A stretch of 64,000 bases of DNA from an uncultured Chitinophaga sp. (GCF_946479755.1 NZ_CAMLHC010000008.1:62001-126000); one strand, 5' to 3'; shown: positions 35,315-43,608, counted from the first letter of the stretch. A program made the numbers and translations. Notes: generated by a model not told the origin, from the sequence alone.

Positions 35315-36454
35315 TTATCCGATAGCCTGGTTCAGGTCCGCTATCAGGTCATCCACATCTTCAATGCCTACACTCAGGCGGATGAGGGAGTCTGCCAGCC
35401 CGTTTTTAATACGCTCTTCCCGGGGGATGGAGGCGTGGGTCATGCTGGCCGGATGCCCGATCAGCGACTCTACGCCACCCAGTGATTCTGCCAGTGAAAA
35501 CAGGTGGGTATGGCTCAGTACCCGGTTGGCCGCCTCGAGGTTGTCGTCTTTCAGGGTGAAAGACATCATACCGCCAAAGCCCCGCATCTGCCGTTTGGCG
35601 ATGTCGTAATTGGGATGATCGGTAAAGCCGGGCCAGTATACCCTGTCCACCTTGTCATGGTTGCGCAGGAAATGAGCGATTTTTTCTCCGTTTTCACAAT
35701 GGCGCTGCATCCGTACATGCAGGGTTTTGATGCCCCGCAGCACCAGGAAGCAGTCCTGCGGACCGGGTACGGCGCCGCAGCTGTTTTGGATGAAATACAG
35801 TTGTTTGGCCAGGTCTTCGTTTTTAACGATCACAGCGCCATGCACCACATCGCTGTGGCCCCCCAGGTATTTGGTGGCGGAATGCAATACGATGTCAGCT
35901 CCCAGGTCCAGCGGATTTTGCAGGTAAGGGGAAGCGAAAGTATTGTCAACGCAGAGCAAAACACCATTCTTTTGGGCGATTTGCGCCACGGCTGCTATGT
36001 CAATGATGTTCAGGAGCGGATTGGTAGGCGTTTCGAGCCAGATCATTTTGGTTTTGGGGGTGATATGCCCTGCCACGCCGGCTGCGTCTTTCATGCCCAC
36101 AAAAGAGAATTTAATACCGTAACGCTCAAATACCTTGGTGAAAATACGATAGGTGCCGCCGTATAAATCGTTGGTAGCCACTACTTCATCACCGGGAGAC
36201 AGCAGTTTCATCACTGCGTCGGTAGCAGCCAGTCCGCTGCCGAAATTAATACCATGGGTGCCGTTTTCAATGGCTGCCAGTGCATTTTGGAGGGCGTCGC
36301 GGGTAGGGTTCTGGGTGCGGGCGTATTCGTACCCTTTGTGCTCCCCCGGAGCGGTCTGTACATAGGTGGAGGTTTGAAAGATAGGCGTCATAATGGCCCC
36401 TGTGGAGGGATCGGGCGCTACACCTGCGTGTATGAGTTTAGTACCCAGCTTCAT
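35315..36454 (-). CDS. Cystathionine gamma-synthase/lyase-type PLP enzyme
   Basis: A 379-residue Cys/Met-metabolism PLP enzyme. The cofactor Lys lies in HSATKYLGGHSD, the phosphate-binding tyrosine region is YEYARTQNPTRDALQ, and VCVDNTFASPYLQNPL-type residues hold the ring. The family makes or splits cystathionine in methionine/cysteine metabolism; sequence alone does not decide between synthase (MetB) and lyase. It has its own promoter with a short leader, so no SAM riboswitch is present. Confidence 0.92.
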   Translation of the reverse strand: MKLGTKLIHAGVAPDPSTGAIMTPIFQTSTYVQTAPGEHKGYEYARTQNPTRDALQNALAAIENGTHGINFGSGLAATDAVMKLLSPGDEVVATNDLYGGTYRIFTKVFERYGIKFSFVGMKDAAGVAGHITPKTKMIWLETPTNPLLNIIDIAAVAQIAQKNGVLLCVDNTFASPYLQNPLDLGADIVLHSATKYLGGHSDVVHGAVIVKNEDLAKQLYFIQNSCGAVPGPQDCFLVLRGIKTLHVRMQRHCENGEKIAHFLRNHDKVDRVYWPGFTDHPNYDIAKRQMRGFGGMMSFTLKDDNLEAANRVLSHTHLFSLAESLGGVESLIGHPASMTHASIPREERIKNGLADSLIRLSVGIEDVDDLIADLNQAIG

Positions 36455-36494
36455 GTCTTAAATATTTTATAATGAACAATTTCTGGTGGTTTTT

Positions 36495-36502
36495 CAAATA
36501 TA
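36495..36502 (-). promoter_or_regulatory. -7 box TATATTTG of the PLP enzyme gene
   Basis: Minus-strand exact TAnnTTTG match (36502-36495), 41 bases upstream of the start codon. Confidence 0.5.
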
Positions 36503-36612
36503 CTTCCTTTTGTGATTGGAACATTTTAGCAGACACGGCAATTATTGTCCGATTTAGCACCCGGGAAATTGTTTGTGGAATGATTTAGCACGCTTACGAG
36601 GATTTTTATATC

Positions 36613-36720
36613 GTTCACCAAATGAACCCTAACGGGTACGGATATTCGATATACATTCGTGTAGGTTTTTCATAGGATATGGTTAAAATTCTTAGGGCGG
36701 TAGTCTTACCGCCCTTTCCT
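36613..36720 (+). ncRNA. Repeated small-RNA-like element, copy 4
   Basis: GTTCAC at 36613, a -7-like box TACATTCG at 36652-36659 (39 bases on, as in copies 1 and 2), and the conserved segment AGGTTTTTCATAGGATATGG from 36663, then TTAAAATT. The hairpin is GGGCGGTA-GTCT-TACCGCCC (36695-36714), perfect, with a T/C-rich tail. It matches copy 1 in the 5' part. Confidence 0.6.
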
Positions 36721-36745
36721 TTTTCTGAAACATCACATACGCTAT

Positions 36746-36793
36746 AAAAGACAGTGGCCCAACGATAACAGAATCGTTGGGCCACTGTCTTTT
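36746..36793. terminator. Strong bidirectional terminator
   Basis: Perfect 21-base arms (36746-36766 and 36773-36793), core GACAGTGGCCCAACGAT, around AACAGA, flanked by A and T runs. It can end the DUF2911 transcript and the copy 4 transcript. Confidence 0.9.
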
Positions 36794-36811
36794 TATCTTG
36801 CGGGAGAGGCG

Positions 36812-37414
36812 TTATTTTTTAGCACCGCTTTTGGCGCCGCCGTCAGTCCACCGGATCGGCAGGCTTACGCTTACCTTGTCCCAGGCGATGATAAGGTTGG
36901 CCCCGGGATCGCCTTTTTCAAACACCATGGTGAACGCGTCCAGCGGGGTGTCCAGCGGCGTTACCGGGAGGGCTGTTCTCACCACGTCTTTACGCTGGTC
37001 ATATTTGAAAGCACCCCAGATATCTGTTTCCCTGTTCAGGATAATGGTCCATGTTTTTTCTGTAGGAATGGCATACAGGGTGTAACGGCCTTTCGGAACA
37101 TTTTTACCTGCGATGACCACCGGCCGGAAAAATTCTATCTCCGTAGCTTCGTTGGCGCCCAACCGCCATATTTTTCCATATTCTTCCAGGTTGCCAAAAA
37201 TCTCTCTTCCTTTTGTTTGCGGCCGGCTGTAAATAACCCTGGCTACCAGCGCGCCGGGCTCTCCTTTTACCTTTACCACATAAGGGTACATCGGCGGGTA
37301 ATACACCATGTCCATCGGGCTGGCATCGAGTGGTGGCAATTTTTTATCCTGAGCTCCTGCGTTGGCGGCGAATAGTCCCAGTACAAAGGCGAAAATGATG
37401 GCTTTTTTATACAT
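36812..37414 (-). CDS. DUF2911 exported protein
   Basis: A 200-residue protein with a signal peptide (cleavage near ANAGAQ). The DUF2911 domain is clear: ARVIYSRPQTKGREIFGNLE, YGKIWRLGANEATEIEF, VPKGRYTLYAIPTEKTWTII and IWGAFKYDQRKDVVRT. The function is unknown; the fold is probably beta-sandwich. It is monocistronic with its own promoter. Confidence 0.92.
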   Translation of the reverse strand: MYKKAIIFAFVLGLFAANAGAQDKKLPPLDASPMDMVYYPPMYPYVVKVKGEPGALVARVIYSRPQTKGREIFGNLEEYGKIWRLGANEATEIEFFRPVVIAGKNVPKGRYTLYAIPTEKTWTIILNRETDIWGAFKYDQRKDVVRTALPVTPLDTPLDAFTMVFEKGDPGANLIIAWDKVSVSLPIRWTDGGAKSGAKK

Positions 37415-37454
37415 CCTGTGAAACTTTATTTTCTTTTAAAACAACTTGCGGCCC

Positions 37455-37462
37455 CAAACCTA
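37455..37462 (-). promoter_or_regulatory. -7 box TAGGTTTG of the DUF2911 gene
   Basis: Minus-strand exact TAnnTTTG match (37462-37455), 41 bases before the start codon. Confidence 0.45.
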
Positions 37463-37509
37463 GAAATTTTTACCGAATCCGGAAAGTAACCGGGTTTTTT
37501 AACAAGCCC

Positions 37510-38106
37510 TTAGCGGTTTTCGTTTTGTAACAAATTTTCCACATATGTCTGAAGCTCAGGGAAAAAGGCCTGGTAACAGCCTCTCAACGCTTCATAATGT
37601 TCGAGGAAAACGGCAAAAATGACGGCCGGACTGCTTTCCAGTCCCTTGGCCCGGGAGCTGATGCCCCGGAAAGCCCGCTCCATACCCTCGTTACCGCGGT
37701 AATTGTATAACCAGTTGAACTGCTGCATGTATTTAAACATCTCCAGGAATCTTTCCGGTAGTGCTTCCTGTTGATGATTAATAACATCATACACTTCCGC
37801 GGCAAAGTCATACAGGGCATCCTCCGAAAAGCGGGAACTGTCCGTGGCCAGAAAGTGATCGTACACCAGGTCGGTAAATACGCCGCTGTAAAGGCCGCAG
37901 GCGGGGCGGAAAAAAGACTTGGCCCGGGAGGTGACGGGGTGCTGATCGGTAAAGGTATCGATCGCCCGGTGCAACCGGATGCCCTGTTGCACGTCGGGGC
38001 TGTACAGCGCCAGCTGCCGCCGGCCTTTTACATAATCCGCGATCAGGTTGCCGGTGATGAGCGCCGGCCGGTGGAAAGAAAGGAAAGCGTGTGCCAGGTA
38101 GTTCAT
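37510..38106 (-). CDS. Acyl carrier protein phosphodiesterase-like (AcpH/DUF479)
   Basis: A 198-residue HD-like hydrolase: MNYLAHAFLSFHRPALITGN at the start, NLIADYVKG, QQGIRLHRAIDTFTDQHP and VFTDLVYDHFLA. These carry the His and Asp residues expected for AcpH, which removes the 4'-phosphopantetheine arm from acyl carrier protein. The true start is ATG 38106; the -7 box at 38137-38144 lies inside the longer frame. Confidence 0.88.
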   Translation of the reverse strand: MNYLAHAFLSFHRPALITGNLIADYVKGRRQLALYSPDVQQGIRLHRAIDTFTDQHPVTSRAKSFFRPACGLYSGVFTDLVYDHFLATDSSRFSEDALYDFAAEVYDVINHQQEALPERFLEMFKYMQQFNWLYNYRGNEGMERAFRGISSRAKGLESSPAVIFAVFLEHYEALRGCYQAFFPELQTYVENLLQNENR

Positions 38107-38136
38107 AATAAAGCCTTTCTGATGTTTTTGACCAGA

Positions 38137-38144
38137 CAAATGTA
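38137..38144 (-). promoter_or_regulatory. -7 box TACATTTG of the ACP phosphodiesterase gene
   Basis: Minus-strand exact TAnnTTTG match (38144-38137), 31 bases before ATG 38106. Confidence 0.5.
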
Positions 38145-38369
38145 ACGATCGTTTTGCCATTGGTGGACAGGCCATGCCGGTTTTCACGTTGAACCACTTT
38201 TCTCATCCACTTTAACACAACCTTAACACTCGTCCATGCAACATTGGCAAGGTGGCACCAACAAACAGGCCACGGCTGCGGAACACGTGCAGTTGTCCGC
38301 CTCCGGCCAGCCGGACGTCCGATAGCGGATATTCCAAATTATCTAGTGCCTCCACCAGTAAAGTATGCC

Positions 38370-38401
38370 TTGACCAACCGTCCCTTTCCGGCGTAGTTTT
38401 G
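38370..38401 (+). promoter_or_regulatory. Promoter of the PepSY-like gene
   Basis: TTG at 38370-38372 and TAGTTTTG at 38394-38401, 21 bases apart. The leader to ATG 38463 is about 55 bases. Confidence 0.6.
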
Positions 38402-38462
38402 AGTCATCAAAGCAAAAAACCAACACAAAAAATTTTAAAAAACCTCTTAAATTTTTTCCGCC

Positions 38463-38915
38463 ATGAAAAAATTAATCCTTCTGATGAGTGCCGCATTACT
38501 GCTTTCCGCAAGCGCCCTCTTTGCAAACACATATGAAACGACTGTTAACAGCAGAATACAGCATTCCTTTAGCGAAACATTCGCCGGAGCCAGTGAAGTG
38601 AAATGGTATACTGATGACAACAAAACCTTCACGGCTAAATTTAACATGAGCAGCAGCAAAGTAACTGCCTTCTTTGACGACGCAGGCAACCTGCTGGCCA
38701 CCTCCCGTTATCTTGATCCTGAACAACTGCCGCTGGCACTGACTTCCAGGCTCAATAAAAAATATCCCAACGATAGCCTCTATTGCATCGTGGAATATTC
38801 TTCCAATGGTAACGTGGTATACTTTATCACCCTCGAAGGAAAAGATACCTGGACCGTGTTAAAAGCCGATGGGACCGGTGCTACCAGCGTAAAGAGCCGT
38901 CTGAAAAAAGCTTAG
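38463..38915 (+). CDS. Exported PepSY-like small protein
   Basis: A 150-residue protein with a signal peptide (cleavage near ALFA). The mature part follows the beta-lactamase-inhibitor-like/PepSY-like pattern of Bacteroidota: FSETFAGASEVKWYTDDNKT, TAKFNMSSSKVTAFFDDAGN and NLLATSRYL, then a second related half with VEYSSNGNVVYFITLEGKD. The role is unknown, presumably periplasmic binding or inhibition. Strong promoter and terminator make it a single-gene unit. Confidence 0.8.
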   Translation: MKKLILLMSAALLLSASALFANTYETTVNSRIQHSFSETFAGASEVKWYTDDNKTFTAKFNMSSSKVTAFFDDAGNLLATSRYLDPEQLPLALTSRLNKKYPNDSLYCIVEYSSNGNVVYFITLEGKDTWTVLKADGTGATSVKSRLKKA

Positions 38916-38950
38916 TTTTAGTTTGTGCTTTCCGTTTGATTGAAATGAAC

Positions 38951-38985
38951 AGGTCTGTGGGCGCCGCCACAGACCTTTCTCTTTT
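38951..38985 (+). terminator. Terminator after the PepSY-like gene
   Basis: AGGTCTGTGG-GCGCCG-CCACAGACCT (38951-38976) followed by TTCTCTTTT. A second smaller hairpin AAGGCC-GTCA-GGCCTT with an almost identical tail follows near 39023-39046. Confidence 0.8.
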
Positions 38986-39074
38986 ATGACCCCTTCCCTT
39001 TCACAGCCTGCGGTGGCAGTAAGGCCGTCAGGCCTTTCTCTTTTATCACCCCCCTTTCCCTTGGAAAATTATCT

Positions 39075-39082
39075 TAACTTTG
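39075..39082 (+). promoter_or_regulatory. -7 box TAACTTTG of the deoxyhypusine-synthase-like gene
   Basis: Exact TAnnTTTG match 54 bases before ATG 39137. No TTG at the usual -33 distance. Confidence 0.45.
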
Positions 39083-39136
39083 CCAGCTATTAAGGCTTTA
39101 TGAGCCAGGCTGTTAATGTATAAATGATTAAATGAC

Positions 39137-40111
39137 ATGAATAAGGGACCCATTTCTCAATTTATCCAGCACCATTACCGCCACTTTAATGCTGCTGCAT
39201 TGGTGGATGCTGCCAAAGGATATGAAACGCATTTACTGGAAGGCGGTAAGATGATGGTTACATTGGCTGGTGCCATGAGTACGGCCGAGCTGGGCATTTC
39301 TTTCGCTGAAATGATCCGTCAGGGTAAAGTGGACATCATCTCCTGTACCGGCGCTAACCTGGAAGAGGATATTATGAACCTGGTAGCACACACCCACTAC
39401 AAAAGGGTGCCTAACTACCGTGACCTGAGCCCGCAGGAAGAATGGGACCTGCTGGAACAAGGCTTTAACCGCGTAACTGACACCTGTATTCCTGAAGAAG
39501 AGGCGTTCCGTCGCATCCAGCAACACATCCACAAAATCTGGAAAGACGCAGAAGATAAGGGCGAACGTTACTTCCCGCATGAGTATATGTACAAACTGCT
39601 GCTCAGCGGTGTCATGAAAGAGAACTACGAAATCGATCCGAAAAACAGCTGGATGCTGGCTGCCGCTGAAAAAAATATTCCTATCATCGTTCCGGGATGG
39701 GAAGACAGCACCATGGGTAACATCTTCGCTTCTTACTGCATCAAAGGTGAACTGAAAGCGTCTACCATGAAAAGCGGTATCGAGTACATGATCTTCCTGT
39801 CTGACTGGTACCGTAAAAACTCCGGTGGTAAAGGCGTTGGCTTCTTCCAGATCGGTGGCGGTATCGCCGGTGACTTCCCGATCTGCGTAGTACCGATGAT
39901 GTACCAGGACCTGGAATGGACAGACGTACCTTTCTGGAGCTATTTCTGCCAGATCTCTGACTCTACCACCTCCTACGGTTCCTACTCCGGCGCTGTTCCC
40001 AACGAGAAAATCACCTGGGGCAAACTGGATATACATACGCCTAAGTTCATCGTGGAATCAGATGCTACCATCGTAGCACCGCTGATCTTCTCCTACGTAC
40101 TGGGCTGGTAA
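39137..40111 (+). CDS. Deoxyhypusine synthase family protein
   Basis: A 324-residue NAD-dependent enzyme of the deoxyhypusine synthase fold. Visible parts are VTLAGAMSTAELGISFAEMI, IISCTGANLEEDIMN, SWMLAAAEKNIPIIVPGWED and, at the catalytic site, AVPNEKITWGKL with the Lys that carries the butylamine intermediate in eukaryotic enzymes. Bacteria lack eIF5A, so the real reaction is probably polyamine-related (homospermidine-like), which is inference. It has its own promoter and terminator. Confidence 0.9.
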   Translation: MNKGPISQFIQHHYRHFNAAALVDAAKGYETHLLEGGKMMVTLAGAMSTAELGISFAEMIRQGKVDIISCTGANLEEDIMNLVAHTHYKRVPNYRDLSPQEEWDLLEQGFNRVTDTCIPEEEAFRRIQQHIHKIWKDAEDKGERYFPHEYMYKLLLSGVMKENYEIDPKNSWMLAAAEKNIPIIVPGWEDSTMGNIFASYCIKGELKASTMKSGIEYMIFLSDWYRKNSGGKGVGFFQIGGGIAGDFPICVVPMMYQDLEWTDVPFWSYFCQISDSTTSYGSYSGAVPNEKITWGKLDIHTPKFIVESDATIVAPLIFSYVLGW

Positions 40112-40132
40112 TAATATTTCGATATTTTTTCA

Positions 40133-40188
40133 TTTAGGGATTTAGTTATTTGGAAGTTGTTCCGGATAATTAAATCCCTAAATTTTTT
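40133..40188 (+). terminator. Terminator after the deoxyhypusine-synthase-like gene
   Basis: Perfect 12-base arms TTTAGGGATTTA (40133-40144) and TAAATCCCTAAA (40171-40182), then six T. Confidence 0.8.
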
Positions 40189-40321
40189 CCCGGGTACGCT
40201 CCTTCCAGGCGGTAATTTCGTCTTTAGCCCCGGGGGCACCTACGTATTGTTGTTAAGCTCCTGGCCTGTCAATAAAGCATTTTCATTTTTAGATACCTGA
40301 ATAACATCTTCACCCCGGGCG

Positions 40322-41455
40322 TCAGCTGTGGGAGATGAACAAATCCGCTGCTATGCCGTCTGCGAAAAGGCGCCCTGCCTTGGTAAGTCGCAGTGTTTCC
40401 CCCTGCGCCACCATCCAGCCCTTGTCGATAAATTGCCGGCTCTCCCGTTGCAGGCGCAGACTTTGCTCTGCCCCGAATTTTTCGGCGACCCATTCCAGGT
40501 TGCAACCGGCAGAGGTGCGCAGCGCGGTCATGATGTATTCGTTGAACTGCATCTCCCTGGTCAGGCTTTCTGTTTCGGCCGGTATTTCGCCGGCGGTGAT
40601 GCGTTTGATATAGGTGGCATTGTTGGCCACATTCCATTGGCGGGAATGGCCGTTGAAAGAGTGGGCCGACGGGCCGATGCCCAGGTAGGATTTGCCTTGC
40701 CAGTAGCTGCTGTTATGCCGTGAATGCCAGCCGGGCAGCGCGAAGTTGGAGATCTCGTAATGTTCGTAACCGGCGGCTTCCAGCCACTGCATCAGCAGCT
40801 CAAAATGCCGGGCCGCTTTGTCCGGATCGGTGGCGGCCATTTTTTTCTTACGGATGAAATGGTCCAGCGCCGTGCCGGGTTCTACGGTCAGCGCGTAGCA
40901 TGACAGGTGTGGAACGCCCAGGGCGATGGCCTGCTCCACATTCTGCCGCCATCCTTCGTCGCTGAGGGTAGGGCCGCCATAGATCAGGTCTATGGTAATG
41001 TTGCGGAATCCCAGCTGCTGCGCCTGTACGATACAGTCCAGCGCCTGCCGGCTGTTGTGGGCGCGGTTCATCCATTGCAGGTCTGCTTCATGGAAGGACT
41101 GTATCCCGATGCTGAGCCGGTTGATACCGGCTTCGCGGAGTGATAGCAGCTTGTCGGCGTCCAGGTCGTCCGGATTGGCTTCCAGCGTAATTTCCGCATC
41201 GGGCGCCACGTGGAAGGTGCTATACACGCGGGAAAGCAGCAGTTGCAGCTCCTTAGTGTCCAGCAGGCTGGGCGTGCCGCCCCCGAAGTACATCGTATCT
41301 ACCCGTTCACCGCCGAGGTAGCCGCGCTGCAGGTCTATTTCCTGCAACAGGCATTGGACCATGTCCGCTTTGCGGGCGAGGGAAGTGGAAAAATGGAAGT
41401 TGCAGTAGTAGCATGCCTGCTTACAAAAGGGAATATGTAAATAAATTCCGGCCAT
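40322..41455 (-). CDS. hemW: Radical SAM heme chaperone HemW
   Basis: A 377-residue radical SAM protein. The Fe-S cluster motif is CKQACYYC (Cys-x3-Cys-x2-Cys) at about residue 11, then GGGTPSLLD and NPDDLDADKL, and a C-terminal HemN-type domain. HemW lacks coproporphyrinogen oxidase activity and delivers heme to target proteins. The C-terminal half has EYIMTALRTSAGCNLEWVAEKFG, as in the family. It is divergent from the DUF4271-hemD unit, so heme-related genes flank the shared region. Confidence 0.92.
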   Translation of the reverse strand: MAGIYLHIPFCKQACYYCNFHFSTSLARKADMVQCLLQEIDLQRGYLGGERVDTMYFGGGTPSLLDTKELQLLLSRVYSTFHVAPDAEITLEANPDDLDADKLLSLREAGINRLSIGIQSFHEADLQWMNRAHNSRQALDCIVQAQQLGFRNITIDLIYGGPTLSDEGWRQNVEQAIALGVPHLSCYALTVEPGTALDHFIRKKKMAATDPDKAARHFELLMQWLEAAGYEHYEISNFALPGWHSRHNSSYWQGKSYLGIGPSAHSFNGHSRQWNVANNATYIKRITAGEIPAETESLTREMQFNEYIMTALRTSAGCNLEWVAEKFGAEQSLRLQRESRQFIDKGWMVAQGETLRLTKAGRLFADGIAADLFISHS

Positions 41456-41516
41456 CAGCGTTTTTTATCAATAGCCTGCTGTCGCCGTTTTACCGGTCAA
41501 CTATGGACTATTTTAA

Positions 41517-41524
41517 TATCTTTG
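41517..41524 (+). promoter_or_regulatory. -7 box TATCTTTG of the DUF4271-hemD unit
   Basis: Exact TAnnTTTG match. Transcription would begin near 41530, about 65 bases before ATG 41595. Confidence 0.5.
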
Positions 41525-41594
41525 CAAACAGCAAAATTACGTTTCAGTTTTGTTATGTGAACAGGACGGCGTTAATTGCCCCCTGGTTGGAGTG

Positions 41595-42719
41595 ATGATG
41601 GGGCACACGTTGAATTTGGAAAACCGATTAAAAGTCATTGCAAAATATTTTCTGGTGCGCAACTGGTTATTGTTTCTATTTATTTTCAGCTACTTACCGA
41701 TCATGGCACAAACAGCAGACAGTACTGCCGTGCCTGCCCCTGTAAAAAAGAAACCCGCGGCTACCCGTGTGGCGTCCGATTCGCTTCGTCCGAAGCCTAA
41801 GCCTGCTGCCACCGCCGTGAGAAAAGACTCCACGCGTGCTATCCGGAAAGATACCGCCAGGACCGCCACGCTGCCGGCTACGGCGGCGGTACCGGTGGAT
41901 ACTGGTGCGCTGAAAACAGATAGTGCGGCGCTGGCGGCTGCTCCCAAGCCCAGGCCGGCGTCTGCCTACGACCTGTACATGAAAAAGCTGGCCGGGGAGA
42001 ATATGTTCCTGAAGCCCGGCAAACCGTCCTTTAAGGATACAAATCCCCTGCGGCCCTACCGGGACATGGACTGGCTGGTGTATCTGGTGGGAGGCGTGCT
42101 GTTGTTGCTGAGCATTATCCGGTTGGCCTATACCAAGTATTTCGTGGACCTTTTCAGGGCCTTTTTTAACCCTACGCTGAGCCAGCGACAGCTGAAGGAC
42201 CAGCTGTCACAGGCGCCTTTCCCGAATATGCTGCTCAACGCCTTTTTTGCGATTTCGCTGGGGGTATACCTGTACCTGGTATTGTACCGGCAGCAGGTGT
42301 TTCCGCAGGCGGAGCCATGGCTGCTGATCCCCGGACTGGTGGTGCTGGTGGCGGCTGTTTACGGTATCAAGTACGTGATGCTGCGTTTCTGCGGATGGTT
42401 GTTTGGTAACAGCGAGCTGGCTGACGCCTATATCTTCATTTTGTACCTGATCAACAAAATTCTGGGGGTGTTGCTGGTGCCTTTCCTCGTGGTGCTGGCC
42501 TTCTGTGACGTGGAAATAGCCCGGACTTTCCTCTATATTTCGATATTTTTTATAGTATTATTGGTTGTCTACCGATATATTAGATCTTATTCTTTGGTTA
42601 GGCAGTACCTATCCTTCAGTAAATTGCATTTTTTTCTTTACCTTTGCGCATTCGAAGTAGCGCCGGTGCTAATATTAACTAAGGTGCTGCTGAATATCTG
42701 GTTAACTGGTAATCCTTGA
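41595..42719 (+). CDS. DUF4271 membrane protein
   Basis: A protein of about 374 residues. An N-terminal hydrophobic segment (cleavage near IMAQ) precedes an Ala/Pro/Lys-rich low-complexity region (to about residue 110), then a KLAGENMFLKPGKPSF motif and six or seven membrane helices of the DUF4271 family. The function is unknown. It lies 36 bases before hemD in the same unit, an arrangement found across Bacteroidota. The start could also be the next codon, ATG 41598. Confidence 0.85.
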   Translation: MMGHTLNLENRLKVIAKYFLVRNWLLFLFIFSYLPIMAQTADSTAVPAPVKKKPAATRVASDSLRPKPKPAATAVRKDSTRAIRKDTARTATLPATAAVPVDTGALKTDSAALAAAPKPRPASAYDLYMKKLAGENMFLKPGKPSFKDTNPLRPYRDMDWLVYLVGGVLLLLSIIRLAYTKYFVDLFRAFFNPTLSQRQLKDQLSQAPFPNMLLNAFFAISLGVYLYLVLYRQQVFPQAEPWLLIPGLVVLVAAVYGIKYVMLRFCGWLFGNSELADAYIFILYLINKILGVLLVPFLVVLAFCDVEIARTFLYISIFFIVLLVVYRYIRSYSLVRQYLSFSKLHFFLYLCAFEVAPVLILTKVLLNIWLTGNP

Positions 42720-42755
42720 TTATCGCCTATTGTTAACACAAGAGCATAAAAAAGT

Positions 42756-43547
42756 ATGATTAAAGGCGGGCCAAAAAAAGATTTGCAAGGTAAACAAATT
42801 CAGTCAATCCTAATTTCTCAACCTAAGCCTGAAACAGAAAAGTCTCCCTATTTTGATCTGGCAAAAAAGTTCAACGTAAAACTGGACTTTTATCCATTCA
42901 TCAGGGTGGAAGGCTTACCCGCTAAGGAGTTTCGGAAACAGAAAATTGACATCCTGGCTTTCACGGCAGTGATTTTTACGAGTCGTAATGCGGTGGACCA
43001 CTTTTTCCGGATCTGTGAAGAGATGAAGATTAAAGTATCGCAGGATTGCAAGTACTTTTGTATCACGGAAGCAGTTGCACTATACCTGCAGAAATTTATC
43101 CTCTATCGTAAGCGGAAGGTGTTTTACGGAGCTGACGGTTCTACCAAAGGTGTGCTGGAAGTGATGAACAAACACCGGGATAATGAGAAATTCCTCTTCC
43201 CCAGCTCAGACAGTCAGAAAAAGGACATTGAGGAATGGTTGAAAACGAACAAATGTGAGTATGCCACAGCCACCCTTTATAAAACCGTTTCCAACGATGT
43301 AAAGGAGATCCTGGCGAAGACTACCTACGACATGATCGTGTTCTTCAGTCCTTCCGGCGTGAAGTCTTTATTTGAGAACGTGCCGGCTTTCGAGCAAAAT
43401 GGTACGCGTATCGGGGCTTTCGGGCCTACTACGTCAGCGGCGGTGGAAGAAGCGGGATTAAGACTGGACGTGAAAGCGCCGGCTCCGCAAGCGCCTTCTA
43501 TGGCGGCTGCACTGGACCAGTACCTCGCAGGTCTCAACAAAAAGTAA
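42756..43547 (+). CDS. hemD: Uroporphyrinogen-III synthase
   Basis: A 263-residue protein of the HemD fold with two Rossmann-like halves. Signatures are QSILISQPKP, DILAFTAVIFTSRNAVDHFF and, in the second half, YDMIVFFSPSGVKSLFENVP with RIGAFGPTTSAAVEEAGL. It closes hydroxymethylbilane to uroporphyrinogen III in heme synthesis. The Bacteroidota type has a short N-terminal extension as here. It is co-transcribed with DUF4271 and ends in a clear terminator. Confidence 0.92.
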   Translation: MIKGGPKKDLQGKQIQSILISQPKPETEKSPYFDLAKKFNVKLDFYPFIRVEGLPAKEFRKQKIDILAFTAVIFTSRNAVDHFFRICEEMKIKVSQDCKYFCITEAVALYLQKFILYRKRKVFYGADGSTKGVLEVMNKHRDNEKFLFPSSDSQKKDIEEWLKTNKCEYATATLYKTVSNDVKEILAKTTYDMIVFFSPSGVKSLFENVPAFEQNGTRIGAFGPTTSAAVEEAGLRLDVKAPAPQAPSMAAALDQYLAGLNKK

Positions 43548-43577
43548 GCGAAAACAAGTGTCGCACAGATAATTTAC

Positions 43578-43608
43578 CAGGGATGGCAATAGCCATCCCT
43601 GCTTTTTT
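43578..43608 (+). terminator. Terminator after hemD
   Basis: CAGGGATGGC-AATA-GCCATCCCTG, perfect 10-base arms, then C and six T. Confidence 0.9.

Larger units (their letters stand above)
36455..36811. other. Intergenic region with repeated element copy 4 and a terminator
   Basis: Contains the PLP-enzyme promoter (36495-36502), copy 4 of the small-RNA-like element (36613-36720) and the strong terminator (36746-36793). No protein gene is seen. Confidence 0.7.
38107..38462. other. Divergent intergenic region
   Basis: Holds the two promoters of the flanking genes (38137-38144 minus, 38370-38401 plus). No gene or strong repeat is seen in between. Confidence 0.6.

Noticed and set aside
36455..36494. 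SAM riboswitch before the Cys/Met PLP enzyme
   Set aside because: The leader implied by the -7 box is about 35 bases, too short, and shows no riboswitch core.
20869..36720. Short peptide MVKI... encoded by the repeated element
   Set aside because: The ATG is conserved but the frame into the hairpin differs between copies, and copy 3 stops after four codons; the hairpin pairing is what is conserved.
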